From contig JAAZMG010000030.1 of assembly GCA_012798935.1 (NCBI GenBank), positions 1 to 25,696 of the forward strand: a stretch of DNA of 25,696 nt, read 5' to 3'. Both the position numbers and the translations under genes were made by a program. Below, one piece after another: positions 8,134 to 15,307 of the stretch. The notes beneath the pieces are model-generated. The model was not told where the DNA came from and did no database searches. It was given only the letters and a program-made list of their open reading frames with translations. Position 1 is the first letter of the stretch. Every line of letters begins with the position of its first letter. The DNA is from Tissierellia bacterium. Its GTDB lineage: Bacteria > Bacillota > Clostridia > Tissierellales > Tepidimicrobiaceae.

Positions 8134-9255
8134 TTACCTCCTATATTCCAAAATCTGTTTATATATTTTATGGTGCTCTTCTGCCATTCTTTTTGAAGAA
8201 AAGTTAAGTTTAACACTTTCAAATAAATTTTCTCCCATTGTTTTTATCTTATTCTGATTTTCCATAAAGAAAATTATTTTTTCGGCTAAAGCTTCACTAT
8301 CCCCTACATTGATTAACCAACCATTAAATCCATCTTCTATTAGATGATTAATACCTCCTACCTCTGTACTAATAACTGTTTTTTTAAGCCTTGCCCCCTC
8401 TAATATAACATAGGGAAAACTTTCACTAATTGAAGTCAATGTGTTTATATCAATAGCATTAAAAAAAGAATATTGATCCTTAACAAATCCTAAAAAATAA
8501 ACATAATCTTCTATTCCCATTTCTTCAACCAAAGTCCTAAGATTTTTCTCATCATTTCCTGTTCCAGCAATTAAAAATATAGCATCTTTCCTCTCTTGAA
8601 GAACTTTATATGCGGCTTTTATAAAGGTTTCATGATCTTTAACTAAATCTAATCTTGCTATAATTCCAACTAGAGTCTTTCCCTCTCCTTGAATATTATA
8701 TCTACTTAAAAACTCTTCTCTTGATACATAATCCATATCACCTTCTAGATCTATCCCATTATAAACTGTGAAAATTTTATTTTCCTTAAAACCTCTATCT
8801 ACTAACATCTGCTTAAAGGTATTGGAAATAGCTATATAGTAATCAAACCTTTTTAAGGCTATAGAATTAATAGCAGTGTAAACTATTCTTTTATAAAAAT
8901 TATCTTTAAAATCCAATTTGTAATCGCTATGTATAGTTGTAATCATAGGTTTGTTTATTTTGTTTTTCAAAATCATAGCAATAAAATTGGCTCTAGCTCC
9001 ATGACAATGGATTATATCGTAATCTTCTTTATCTATTTCATCCTTTAGTCTGCCTATTACAGACATATCAGATCTTTTTTTCTGCTTGAATACCTCAATA
9101 TTGATTCCAGCATCTAGGGCTTCATAGTAGAATATATCTTCTATAAAGCAAATGACTTTAGCATCTATTATCTTGTTTAACTCTTTTACTAATGAAATAA
9201 TATGGGTTTTAGCCCCACCAGTATCTCCGCCACTAATTAAGTGAAGAACTTTCAT
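8134..9255 (-). CDS. Glycosyltransferase family 4 protein
   Basis: 373 aa. GT-B fold: N-terminal acceptor domain beginning KVLHLISGGDTGGAKTH (2-18), and C-terminal GT4 domain with NGIDLEG, GIIARLDLVKDHETFIKA, and the nucleotide-sugar site ESFPYVILEGARLKKTVIST (E-x7-E). It probably adds a sugar from a nucleotide donor to a lipid-linked glycan in the cytoplasm. It is the first gene of the nine-gene operon, with an extended -10 promoter near 9324. The start ATG at 9255 lies 24 bases after an unusually long purine ribosome binding site, with a small hairpin between the two; see the separate entry. No better start is visible. Confidence 0.9.
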   Translation of the reverse strand: MKVLHLISGGDTGGAKTHIISLVKELNKIIDAKVICFIEDIFYYEALDAGINIEVFKQKKRSDMSVIGRLKDEIDKEDYDIIHCHGARANFIAMILKNKINKPMITTIHSDYKLDFKDNFYKRIVYTAINSIALKRFDYYIAISNTFKQMLVDRGFKENKIFTVYNGIDLEGDMDYVSREEFLSRYNIQGEGKTLVGIIARLDLVKDHETFIKAAYKVLQERKDAIFLIAGTGNDEKNLRTLVEEMGIEDYVYFLGFVKDQYSFFNAIDINTLTSISESFPYVILEGARLKKTVISTEVGGINHLIEDGFNGWLINVGDSEALAEKIIFFMENQNKIKTMGENLFESVKLNFSSKRMAEEHHKIYKQILEYRR

Positions 9256-9292
9256 TATGATTAGCTCTATAAATTAGAGCCTCCCTCCCTCC
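9256..9292 (-). promoter_or_regulatory. Long Shine-Dalgarno run separated from the ATG by a hairpin
   Basis: On the minus strand GGAGGGAGGGAGG (9280-9292) lies 24 bases before the ATG at 9255, too far for normal initiation. Between them GCTCTA-ATTTA-TAGAGC (9264-9280) can form a six-bp hairpin. If folded, it leaves eight unpaired bases (TAATCATA) between stem and start codon, a normal spacing. Confidence 0.55.
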
Positions 9293-9319
9293 ATTTATGG
9301 ATAAAAAGACGTACTATAT

Positions 9320-9328
9320 ATTATACCA
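9320..9328 (-). promoter_or_regulatory. Extended -10 promoter of the nine-gene envelope operon
   Basis: TGGTATAAT on the minus strand (TATAAT at 9320-9325), a perfect -10 with the TGn extension. There is no good -35. It lies in the gap between the PIG-L gene and the GT4 gene, about 65 bases before the GT4 start, and is the only convincing promoter seen ahead of the nine closely spaced genes. Confidence 0.6.
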
Positions 9329-9355
9329 TAATCTACTTGTCCCTTCTATAGGCAT

Positions 9356-10288
9356 TTATTGTTTTGCAAATCCCTTTGTTAATACCCTATCTATTTTATC
9401 ACTATATCTTTTCTTTAAATCCTTATTTGTTTTAAAAGAAAACAACAAGTTATAATGGCTACTTAACTGTCTAAATTGTTCAGGTCTAAAACCTTCTACT
9501 TTCAACTCCCTTTCTATTTCTATAAGAGTGTTCAAATCAGTCTTAACAAATACTTCTGCACCATATCCACTTTTAGCAATAAATCTTTTTCTTCTATCCA
9601 ATAGCCTAAAAACGCTAAAGTCCATAGCCCATTGAGAATCAAAAATATGATATACTTCGCCTTTTTTATTATACAAGCTTTCGTCCATTATACTTAAACT
9701 ATTTACCAATATTGGAGTTATGGGGCAATTAACCTCGTACATATAAATTATATCAAAGTCTTTACCCCATATTTCTAGTGCTTTTATAACAGACCTAGTA
9801 GTTTCAATATGATCTCTATGACCATCTAGTAAAAATGGGGTATATATGATGGTAGGTTGTTCCTTATCTAGTATATTAACAATCTTAGTAATTAGCTCTT
9901 GTTTTTCTGAATCTAATGCCCCATCTGCTTCATCTAAAAAGTAAACTTCTCTAAATCCATAGATATCCTTTACTTTTCCCCCTTCCTCTTTTCTTTCCTT
10001 TATTACATCTTCTCGAGAAAGGTTGCTTGTGCTTCCTCCTCCATCGGTTAAATATACCAAGACCCTTTGATTGTCTGCTTCTTTATGTTTTAATAATGTA
10101 GCCCCTAAACCAATGGTTTCATCATCTACATGGGGGGAAAAAACTAGTACTCTTTCCCCTTCTCCTATCATATCATCTATCTTATATCCTTCCCTCACAT
10201 TATTGTTCTTATAATAAAAATAGGTATATATATGGTTTATAAACCTTATAGGATACTTTAACATTATCTTAGTTAACTTCTTAAACAT
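9356..10288 (-). CDS. PIG-L family N-acetyl sugar deacetylase
   Basis: 310 aa. PIG-L (LmbE-like) enzymes remove acetyl groups from GlcNAc-type substrates with a zinc ion. Metal and catalytic motifs are seen: SPHVDDE (51-57) and GHRDH (156-160). The C-terminal half after about residue 215 is longer than the bare LmbE domain. No signal peptide is convincing, although the N-terminal 28 residues are basic and aromatic and could lie on the membrane. The start is placed at ATG 10288, where AAGGA is about ten bases upstream; GTG at 10297 (three residues more) is possible. It follows the small anchored protein by 24 bases and shares its operon. The substrate may be an envelope or polymer sugar. Confidence 0.88.
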   Translation of the reverse strand: MFKKLTKIMLKYPIRFINHIYTYFYYKNNNVREGYKIDDMIGEGERVLVFSPHVDDETIGLGATLLKHKEADNQRVLVYLTDGGGSTSNLSREDVIKERKEEGGKVKDIYGFREVYFLDEADGALDSEKQELITKIVNILDKEQPTIIYTPFLLDGHRDHIETTRSVIKALEIWGKDFDIIYMYEVNCPITPILVNSLSIMDESLYNKKGEVYHIFDSQWAMDFSVFRLLDRRKRFIAKSGYGAEVFVKTDLNTLIEIERELKVEGFRPEQFRQLSSHYNLLFSFKTNKDLKKRYSDKIDRVLTKGFAKQ

Positions 10289-10312
10289 ATATTTCACATC
10301 CTTAAAAAAATC

Positions 10313-10783
10313 CTACTTTATTTCATACTCTCCTCTAACCAAAAATATAGCCTCTGTAATAGCTAAAACTCCCCTATTGTCATCTCTAGGAACAATAAGT
10401 AGATGATTAGGTGGAACTAATTTATCCATACCTAGATCCTTCCCTTCAGTTACATCTGATAAACCTCCTAATTTCCCTGCAATGATCTTTGCTCTTCCAC
10501 TTCTCAATATGATTTCTGTACCATTTTTGCCAATTATGGATTGACTAGGCATTATCTCAACCACCTCCAAATTATTAGATACATTATTTCCTGAACCAGT
10601 ATTTATTTTATCTAATCTTTCATCTACATAATATTTTAATTGTTCTATTCTTTTTTCTAAATAACTTAGAGATACTAAAGGGTCTTCTTCTGATCCTGGT
10701 TCTGAAAAAACAACAGTAGTACCTAATACAAAGGCTATAACCCCTAACACTAAAATAATCCCTTTAATTCCATTTTTTTTCAC
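10313..10783 (-). CDS. Conserved membrane-anchored protein, function unknown
   Basis: 156 aa. After KKNGIKG comes one membrane segment (about 8-25, IILVLGVIAFVLGTTVVF), then a linker GSEEDPLVSLSYLEKRIEQL (30-49) with a short coiled coil, then a compact domain containing GTEIILRSGRAKII, GGLSDVTEGKDL, NHLLIVPRDDNRG and RGEYEIK. Very similar unnamed proteins occur, from memory, in spore-forming Firmicutes; no function is known. The start is GTG at 10783, seven bases after GGGAGGT. A longer frame to 10879 would overlap the GNAT gene and has no ribosome binding site. It is the middle gene of the GNAT / PIG-L unit. Confidence 0.8.
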   Translation of the reverse strand: MKKNGIKGIILVLGVIAFVLGTTVVFSEPGSEEDPLVSLSYLEKRIEQLKYYVDERLDKINTGSGNNVSNNLEVVEIMPSQSIIGKNGTEIILRSGRAKIIAGKLGGLSDVTEGKDLGMDKLVPPNHLLIVPRDDNRGVLAITEAIFLVRGEYEIK

Positions 10784-10814
10784 TTTAATTACCTCCCAAT
10801 ATATTAAATTCTTG

Positions 10815-11585
10815 TTAAAAAAAGTCACCTTTAAAAATGGGAATATCAATTTTACTAGTATCTTGATTCTCCCTTTCAAAAGATACTATAGTCGTTCTGT
10901 TTTTAAACATTTTATATATAATAGTTCTCTTAGTGGTATAGTTAAATAAAATTGGATAATTTACCTTTGTAAAATATTTGCTATATTTGTCATTAAATCT
11001 ACCTAGTACATAATAAATGTTTTTCTTTCGTCCATAAAGCAAATAGCTTTGTCCATCTTTTTCATAATAATGATATTTGTTTATAGGAGATTCTCCAAAT
11101 TTCCAAATTAAATAATCATCGTCAATATATTTAGATTCTTGTTTTAATTTAGTCCTACTAAGCACAGGTTTTAAATAACAATATTTATTGACTTTCCAGC
11201 CTAGTTTTAAATTACCTGGTAGAGAATTTTCATTTGGAAAATTATATATAAAAGCGTCCTTTATTTTCTCTAAAGCAATTAAACTCATCTTTGAGAATAT
11301 ACCTCTACCTCTATATTCTTTAAGAACTGCAGTATCACAAGGTTGATAGGATAGATGCCCATTAATATCATTTCTCCAAAAACTTCGTATACCTACTAAC
11401 TTATTTCCATCATAAGCTAAAACTAGATATGAATCGCCATAGATATTGTCCATATATTTCCAATTAAACCAATCCATATTATAGTCAAGATTAAAAACCC
11501 TATTAAATACACTAATAAAACTATCCTTTTCTCCTTGGGTAAGATTACTACTTAATTTACATTCATAAGTAATGTCTTCCTTCAT
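10815..11585 (-). CDS. GNAT family N-acetyltransferase
   Basis: 256 aa. GNAT enzymes move an acetyl group from acetyl-CoA to an amine. The acetyl-CoA loop is RGRGIF (92-97), preceded by strand SYQPCDTAVLKEY and followed by helix SKMSLIALEKI; NFPNENSLPGNLKLGW after it is the usual pattern of the longer GNATs found in polysaccharide clusters. Residues past about 165 form an extra domain, not recognised. The start ATG at 11585 follows AAGGGGA. It is the first gene of a unit with a clear promoter (11633-11660) and is followed by the anchored protein and a PIG-L deacetylase, so an N-acetylated sugar or lipid substrate is plausible. Confidence 0.8.
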   Translation of the reverse strand: MKEDITYECKLSSNLTQGEKDSFISVFNRVFNLDYNMDWFNWKYMDNIYGDSYLVLAYDGNKLVGIRSFWRNDINGHLSYQPCDTAVLKEYRGRGIFSKMSLIALEKIKDAFIYNFPNENSLPGNLKLGWKVNKYCYLKPVLSRTKLKQESKYIDDDYLIWKFGESPINKYHYYEKDGQSYLLYGRKKNIYYVLGRFNDKYSKYFTKVNYPILFNYTTKRTIIYKMFKNRTTIVSFERENQDTSKIDIPIFKGDFF

Positions 11586-11632
11586 AAATAAGTCCCCTTT
11601 CTATTATCATCCACCAACTCTTTCTTCATTAA

Positions 11633-11660
11633 ATTATACTATATATTAGCAAGGTTTCAA
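11633..11660 (-). promoter_or_regulatory. Promoter of the GNAT / PIG-L unit
   Basis: TTGAAA (11655-11660) and TATAAT (11633-11638) on the minus strand, spaced 16 bases, a near-consensus sigma-A promoter about 50 bases before the GNAT start codon. Confidence 0.75.
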
Positions 11661-11674
11661 ATGATATTACAAAT

Positions 11675-11707
11675 AAAAAATAAGCATCTTTTCCTATGCT
11701 TATTTTT
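11675..11707. terminator. Intrinsic terminator after ndoA
   Basis: A 12-bp perfect stem (11676-11687 with 11696-11707, core ATAAGCAT) and an eight-base loop, ending in a run of T on the minus strand. It overlaps the ndoA stop codon and separates the toxin-antitoxin unit from the GNAT unit. Confidence 0.85.
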
Positions 11708-12056
11708 ATAATTCTATTAAACCTATACTGATTTTTAAACATTCATCAACCTTAACCATCATCTCATCATTAAATCTACCTATTTTTTCTCTAAGCCTTT
11801 TTTTATCAATTGTTCTAACCTGCTCTAATAAAACTACAGAATCTTTAGGTAATCCATATTCAGGTGCGTTGATTTCTACATGGGTAGGTAGTTTTGCTTT
11901 ATTGATCTGAGAAGTAATAGCAGCTATAATAATAGTAGGGCTGTACTTATTTCCTATATCGTTTTGTATAACAAGAACAGGCCTTACTCCACCTTGTTCC
12001 GAACCAATAACAGGACTTAGGTCAGCATAAAAAACATCTCCTCTTTTCACAATCAC
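11706..12056 (-). CDS. ndoA: NdoA (EndoA, MazF-type) mRNA interferase toxin
   Basis: 116 aa, the exact length expected. MazF-type toxins cut single-stranded mRNA at short sequence-specific sites and halt growth. MIVKRGDVFYADLSP at the start, GSEQGGVRPVLVIQ (18-31) and AAITSQ (45-50) are nearly the same as in Bacillus subtilis NdoA; Arg25 and Thr48, the catalytic pair there, are both present. The start is GTG at 12056, overlapping the antitoxin stop (ATGTGA) by four bases, so translation is coupled. It lacks a strong ribosome binding site of its own. Terminator at 11675-11707. Confidence 0.96.
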   Translation of the reverse strand: MIVKRGDVFYADLSPVIGSEQGGVRPVLVIQNDIGNKYSPTIIIAAITSQINKAKLPTHVEINAPEYGLPKDSVVLLEQVRTIDKKRLREKIGRFNDEMMVKVDECLKISIGLIEL

Positions 12057-12334
12057 ATTTTTTCACACCCCATAAGCCTTGCTTCATAAACATTTAGTTC
12101 TATCATATCCTGTTCAAATCCTACTTCAGCAAGAGTTAGGTTGATTTGACTCATTTCTAGATATCCATCTTTAAGTTTTTGAGAAACTTCAACTTTTCTT
12201 TTTTCACGAATGTACAACTTCATGGCTTCTTTTACAAATTCATTTCTATTTTTCTTTTCCATAGATACGATAGAATCCACTTCTTCTAGCAAGCTATTTG
12301 GTAAACTAACCATAATCCTTTTAGTTTCAGCCAT
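12053..12334 (-). CDS. ndoAI: NdoAI (EndoAI, MazE-type) ribbon-helix-helix antitoxin
   Basis: 93 aa. The N-terminal half is a ribbon-helix-helix DNA-binding domain: KRIMVSLPNSLLEEVD (5-20) is the beta strand and first helix, RNEFVKEAMKLYI (30-42) the second. The C-terminal half (about 50-93) would bind and block the toxin. The protein neutralises NdoA and, with it, probably represses its own promoter. The start ATG at 12334 lies behind GGGGGTG. A strong promoter is seen at 12418-12447. Same order as Bacillus subtilis, downstream of alr. Confidence 0.93.
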   Translation of the reverse strand: MAETKRIMVSLPNSLLEEVDSIVSMEKKNRNEFVKEAMKLYIREKRKVEVSQKLKDGYLEMSQINLTLAEVGFEQDMIELNVYEARLMGCEKM

Positions 12335-12417
12335 TAATTTTGCACCCCCAAGTAAATGTTACTTTAATAAAAATATATAAATATACGAAACAAACTTAAA
12401 ACTAATATCATATGTCA

Positions 12418-12447
12418 ATTATATATTCTTTACATTAATTGTGTCAA
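12418..12447 (-). promoter_or_regulatory. Promoter of ndoAI-ndoA
   Basis: TTGACA (12442-12447) and TATAAT (12418-12423) on the minus strand with 18 bases between; TATATA two bases nearer gives a 16-base spacing. A further TTGACA follows just downstream (12412-12417). It would give the toxin-antitoxin pair its own transcript, with a leader of about 75 bases before the ATG. Confidence 0.7.
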
Positions 12448-12461
12448 TATTAGTAATAATT

Positions 12462-12665
12462 TATGCAAGGTTTTACAATTGCCAAATATGAGTGTAAGCT
12501 ACTAAATGCTCGCACAGAAAGCAAAAACTCAATAGAGTAGATATCTATCCTATCTCCATTCTCTTAGTGCCTTGGATATTTTACGCAAGGAAGGCGATTC
12601 TTGATTTTTCCTATTGTGGAATTCTCCTTACAACCTTATATATCCTGTTGTCAAAAAACCATATC
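12462..12665 (-). ncRNA. Candidate structured RNA of about 200 nt between alr and ndoAI (6S-like in size and shape)
   Basis: This gap holds no gene but is richer in G+C than other gaps here. Ends 12462-12472 and 12632-12642 can pair (core AAGGTT/AACCTT plus outer pairs with one mismatch), closing a segment of 181 nt. Inside, GCAC pairs with GTGC, and AATGGAG with CTCTATT (minus strand) forms an apical hairpin. ACAAT with ATTGT and CCTTG with CAAGG give further helices. An extended -10 box (TGATATAAT, 12672-12680) would start a minus-strand RNA near 12665. Length and rod shape recall 6S RNA, which binds RNA polymerase, but no signature was verified and no clear terminator is seen. Confidence 0.35.
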
Positions 12666-12671
12666 GCATAT

Positions 12672-12680
12672 ATTATATCA
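12672..12680 (-). promoter_or_regulatory. Extended -10 box ahead of the candidate RNA
   Basis: TGATATAAT on the minus strand (TATAAT 12672-12677, TGA 12678-12680). No good -35 is present. It lies between the alr 3' hairpin and the candidate structured RNA, where no protein gene begins for over 300 bases. Confidence 0.45.
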
Positions 12681-12688
12681 TATACATC

Positions 12689-12712
12689 ATAAAATCCAGT
12701 CATTGATTTTAT
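12689..12712. terminator. Weak hairpin after alr
   Basis: ATAAAATC and GATTTTAT (8 bp) around an eight-base loop, 20 bases after the alr stop codon. There is no T-run behind it on the minus strand, so termination would be weak at best. Confidence 0.3.
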
Positions 12713-12731
12713 AACACTTATATACAATAGG

Positions 12732-13907
12732 TTAGTCTAATAAATAATCCCTCACCTCTACTATATTCCCGTTTTGAATATATACTCTAGGAACTCTTCT
12801 TCCTACCATACAAACTATTTCATAATTAATAGTATTTAATTTATCTGCTATTTCATCCACGTGAGGATATCCTTCTTCTCCATATCCAAATAGTACTACC
12901 TCATCTCCTACTACTATATCATCTATACCTGTTACATCTATCATGCATTGATCCATGCATATTCGTCCAACTATAGGCACTCTTCTACCTTTTACAAACA
13001 CCTCTCCTTTTGGTGCTAAAAGTCTTGTAAATCCATCAGCATACCCAATTGGAATAGTAGCAATCTTAGATTCTTTTTCTGTAACAAAAATTTGGCCATA
13101 GCTAATTCCTGTACCTTTAGGAACCTTTTTCACATTAGAGATCTTGGCTTTTAAAGTCATTGCAGGCTTTAAATCTATCTTTTCCTTATTAACCTCATCT
13201 GAAGGCCAAAGTCCATATATCATTATACCTCCACGAACCATATCTAAATTATATTCCTTAAAATCTATTATGGCTGCACTATTAGATACATGCTTAATTG
13301 GTATATGGACCCCTTCTTTCTCAAGCTTTTCAATTATCTCCATAAATCTATTATATTGTACCTTTGTGTAAGACTTATCCTTTTCATCTGCTGTTGCAAA
13401 ATGAGTAAAGATTCCTTCCATATTTAAATTTGGTAACTTCGATATTTTAATTATTTCTCCTATTGCCTTGTCATTAGGTAAAAAACCTATTCTACCCATT
13501 CCACTGTCGATCTTTATATGAATAGTTGCATCTTTACCTAGCTTAATAGCTTCTTCCGAAAGGGTCTTAGCACTTTCATAATCAAATATTGTTTGAATAA
13601 TATCCCATTTTACAACCAGAGGATATTGATTCTTTGGAGTATATCCAAGTATTAGGATAGGAATACTTATATTTGATTTTCTAAGTTCAATAGCTTCAGA
13701 TAAAGTAGCTACAGCTAATCTATCTGCACCATTATCTAAGAAGGTCTCTGCCGACTTTATCGCCCCATGACCATAAGCATCTGCTTTTACTACAGCGGTC
13801 ACCAAAGAACCTTCTTTAGTGTTTTTCCTTACTTCCCTGATATTATGGGCCAAATTATCCAAATCTATCTCTGCCCAAACAGGTCTAATTTCATTTAATG
13901 TACACAT
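12732..13907 (-). CDS. alr: Alanine racemase
   Basis: 391 aa. Alr interconverts L- and D-alanine, giving D-alanine for peptidoglycan. It uses pyridoxal phosphate bound to Lys41 in VVKADAYGHGA (39-49); the second catalytic base is Tyr270 in GISYGQIF. C-terminal CMIDVTGID and VVLFG fit the beta-barrel domain. The start ATG at 13907 follows AGGAGGG by five bases. It lies 131 bases after the AcpS-NnrD gene and upstream of ndoAI-ndoA, the order found in Bacillus subtilis (acpS, ydcC, alr, ndoAI, ndoA), which supports it being the housekeeping racemase. Confidence 0.97.
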   Translation of the reverse strand: MCTLNEIRPVWAEIDLDNLAHNIREVRKNTKEGSLVTAVVKADAYGHGAIKSAETFLDNGADRLAVATLSEAIELRKSNISIPILILGYTPKNQYPLVVKWDIIQTIFDYESAKTLSEEAIKLGKDATIHIKIDSGMGRIGFLPNDKAIGEIIKISKLPNLNMEGIFTHFATADEKDKSYTKVQYNRFMEIIEKLEKEGVHIPIKHVSNSAAIIDFKEYNLDMVRGGIMIYGLWPSDEVNKEKIDLKPAMTLKAKISNVKKVPKGTGISYGQIFVTEKESKIATIPIGYADGFTRLLAPKGEVFVKGRRVPIVGRICMDQCMIDVTGIDDIVVGDEVVLFGYGEEGYPHVDEIADKLNTINYEIVCMVGRRVPRVYIQNGNIVEVRDYLLD

Positions 13908-13991
13908 ACGATCCCTCCTATAAATAAAACCCTAATTTATATTTCCTTTTCATAATATATTCGTCTTATAGGAGGCAAAATCCTTCTTTTT

Positions 13992-14010
13992 TGTTTAAAT
14001 TTTTTAAACA
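13992..14010. repeat. Short inverted repeat between acpS-nnrD and alr
   Basis: TGTTTAAA, three T, TTTAAACA: a perfect 8-bp inverted repeat in the 131-bp gap between the two genes. It could be a protein-binding site or a small transcript hairpin. No clear promoter accompanies it. Confidence 0.4.
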
Positions 14011-14038
14011 TTCTCTTGGTTTCCTATATATTGACAAC

Positions 14039-15295
14039 TTATTCTAAAATTTTTATACTATGGGGAATGTTATCCAATATATCCCTTCCGATCATGCCGT
14101 ACTCACCTTTATCTATCCTTGCTAAATCGCCGGCTAATCCATGACAATATACTCCTAACATAGCTGCTTCGTATGGAGCCACCCCTTGCCCTATTAAACT
14201 AGTAATGATACCAGTTAATACATCTCCACTTCCAGCTGTAGCCATACCTGGATTTCCAGTAGAATTAATATATATATTTCCCCTTTTATTACCGACTATA
14301 GTATTTGCTCCCTTTAATACCGTTATTACATTATATTTATTAGATATATATTTAGAATATTCCATAGGTTTTTTTTGAATTTCCCTTATGCTTATCCCTA
14401 ACAGTCTAGATAATTCTCCTAAATGAGGGGTTATTATGGTACTACCCTCTCTATTTGATAATATGTCAGGATCTCCCATAGATATGCAATTTATTCCATC
14501 TGCATCTAATACTACTGGTTTCTTATAATTTAATAATATTCTTTTAATAATCTCTATCCTTTCTTCATCAACCCCCATACCAGGCCCTATGGCCAGTACG
14601 TCCATATCTTTTATTATTTCTTCTATTTCCTTAAATGAATTTAAAGTAAAATAACCTGTATTATTATCTTCTACAGGTTTGATTATAGCTTCTATTAATT
14701 TTATTGAAAGAATTTCACTTATGCTCTTTGGTATAATAGTATAGACCAATCCACTACCAGTTCTAAGAGCTGCCATAGTGGATAAATAAGGAGCACCTGT
14801 CATACCGGTACTACCTGCTATTATTCCAACCCTACCAAAAGTTCCTTTATGGGAATACTTTTTTCTTTTAGGTAATATGTTTTTAACATTTTTAGGAACC
14901 ATAATATTATTTATATATCCTTTTCCCTCCCCTATTGCAAAGGCAATAGCGTATTCCTTTTCATGAGATACAGATAGATAAACCCTATCTATTCCTAATT
15001 TACGGCAAAGGTTAAAGCCTTCATTATATAACTTTACATAAGGTTTCCCTTTTTCATCATGGAGAATCTCTATATCCTTCCAATTAACCTTCCCCACTCC
15101 AGTACCTAGAATTTTTGATACAGCCTCTTTAGAAGCAAACATACCTGAAATGGTTTCAAGACTATGGTTTCTTTTATTTATATATTTTATCTCCTTTTCT
15201 GTAAAAATTTTATTTAGAAAGTTATATTTTTTTTCAATAAGCAAATTCTCTATTCTAGATATCTTTACTATATCTACTCCATTTCCTATAATCAT
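14039..15295 (-). CDS. Fused holo-ACP synthase and ADP-dependent NAD(P)H-hydrate dehydratase
   Basis: 418 aa in one unbroken frame. Residues 1-125 are AcpS, which adds 4'-phosphopantetheine to acyl carrier protein: Asp8 in GVDIVKISRIE, FASKEAVSKILGTG (53-66, Glu57 binding Mg2+), and SVSHEKEYAIAFA (108-120). Residues about 145-418 are the NnrD (YjeF C-terminal, ribokinase-fold) domain, which repairs hydrated NAD(P)H with ADP: GRVGIIAGSTGMTGAP (154-169), GPGMG (237-241), DADGIN (264-269), ITPHLGE, and GNPGMATAGSGDVL (347-360, with the catalytic Asp). The epimerase half (NnrE/YjeF_N) that is usually fused to NnrD is absent. The start ATG at 15295 follows GGGGAGA. It lies 12 bases after the coiled-coil gene. 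Both domains look intact. Confidence 0.9.
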   Translation of the reverse strand: MIIGNGVDIVKISRIENLLIEKKYNFLNKIFTEKEIKYINKRNHSLETISGMFASKEAVSKILGTGVGKVNWKDIEILHDEKGKPYVKLYNEGFNLCRKLGIDRVYLSVSHEKEYAIAFAIGEGKGYINNIMVPKNVKNILPKRKKYSHKGTFGRVGIIAGSTGMTGAPYLSTMAALRTGSGLVYTIIPKSISEILSIKLIEAIIKPVEDNNTGYFTLNSFKEIEEIIKDMDVLAIGPGMGVDEERIEIIKRILLNYKKPVVLDADGINCISMGDPDILSNREGSTIITPHLGELSRLLGISIREIQKKPMEYSKYISNKYNVITVLKGANTIVGNKRGNIYINSTGNPGMATAGSGDVLTGIITSLIGQGVAPYEAAMLGVYCHGLAGDLARIDKGEYGMIGRDILDNIPHSIKILE

Positions 15296-15307
15296 AAGAA
15301 TTCTCCC

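Noticed and set aside
10784..10879. Longer start for the anchored protein (32 more residues)
   Set aside because: It overlaps the GNAT gene and lacks a site; GTG at 10783 has GGGAGGT seven bases upstream and puts the membrane segment at the N-terminus.
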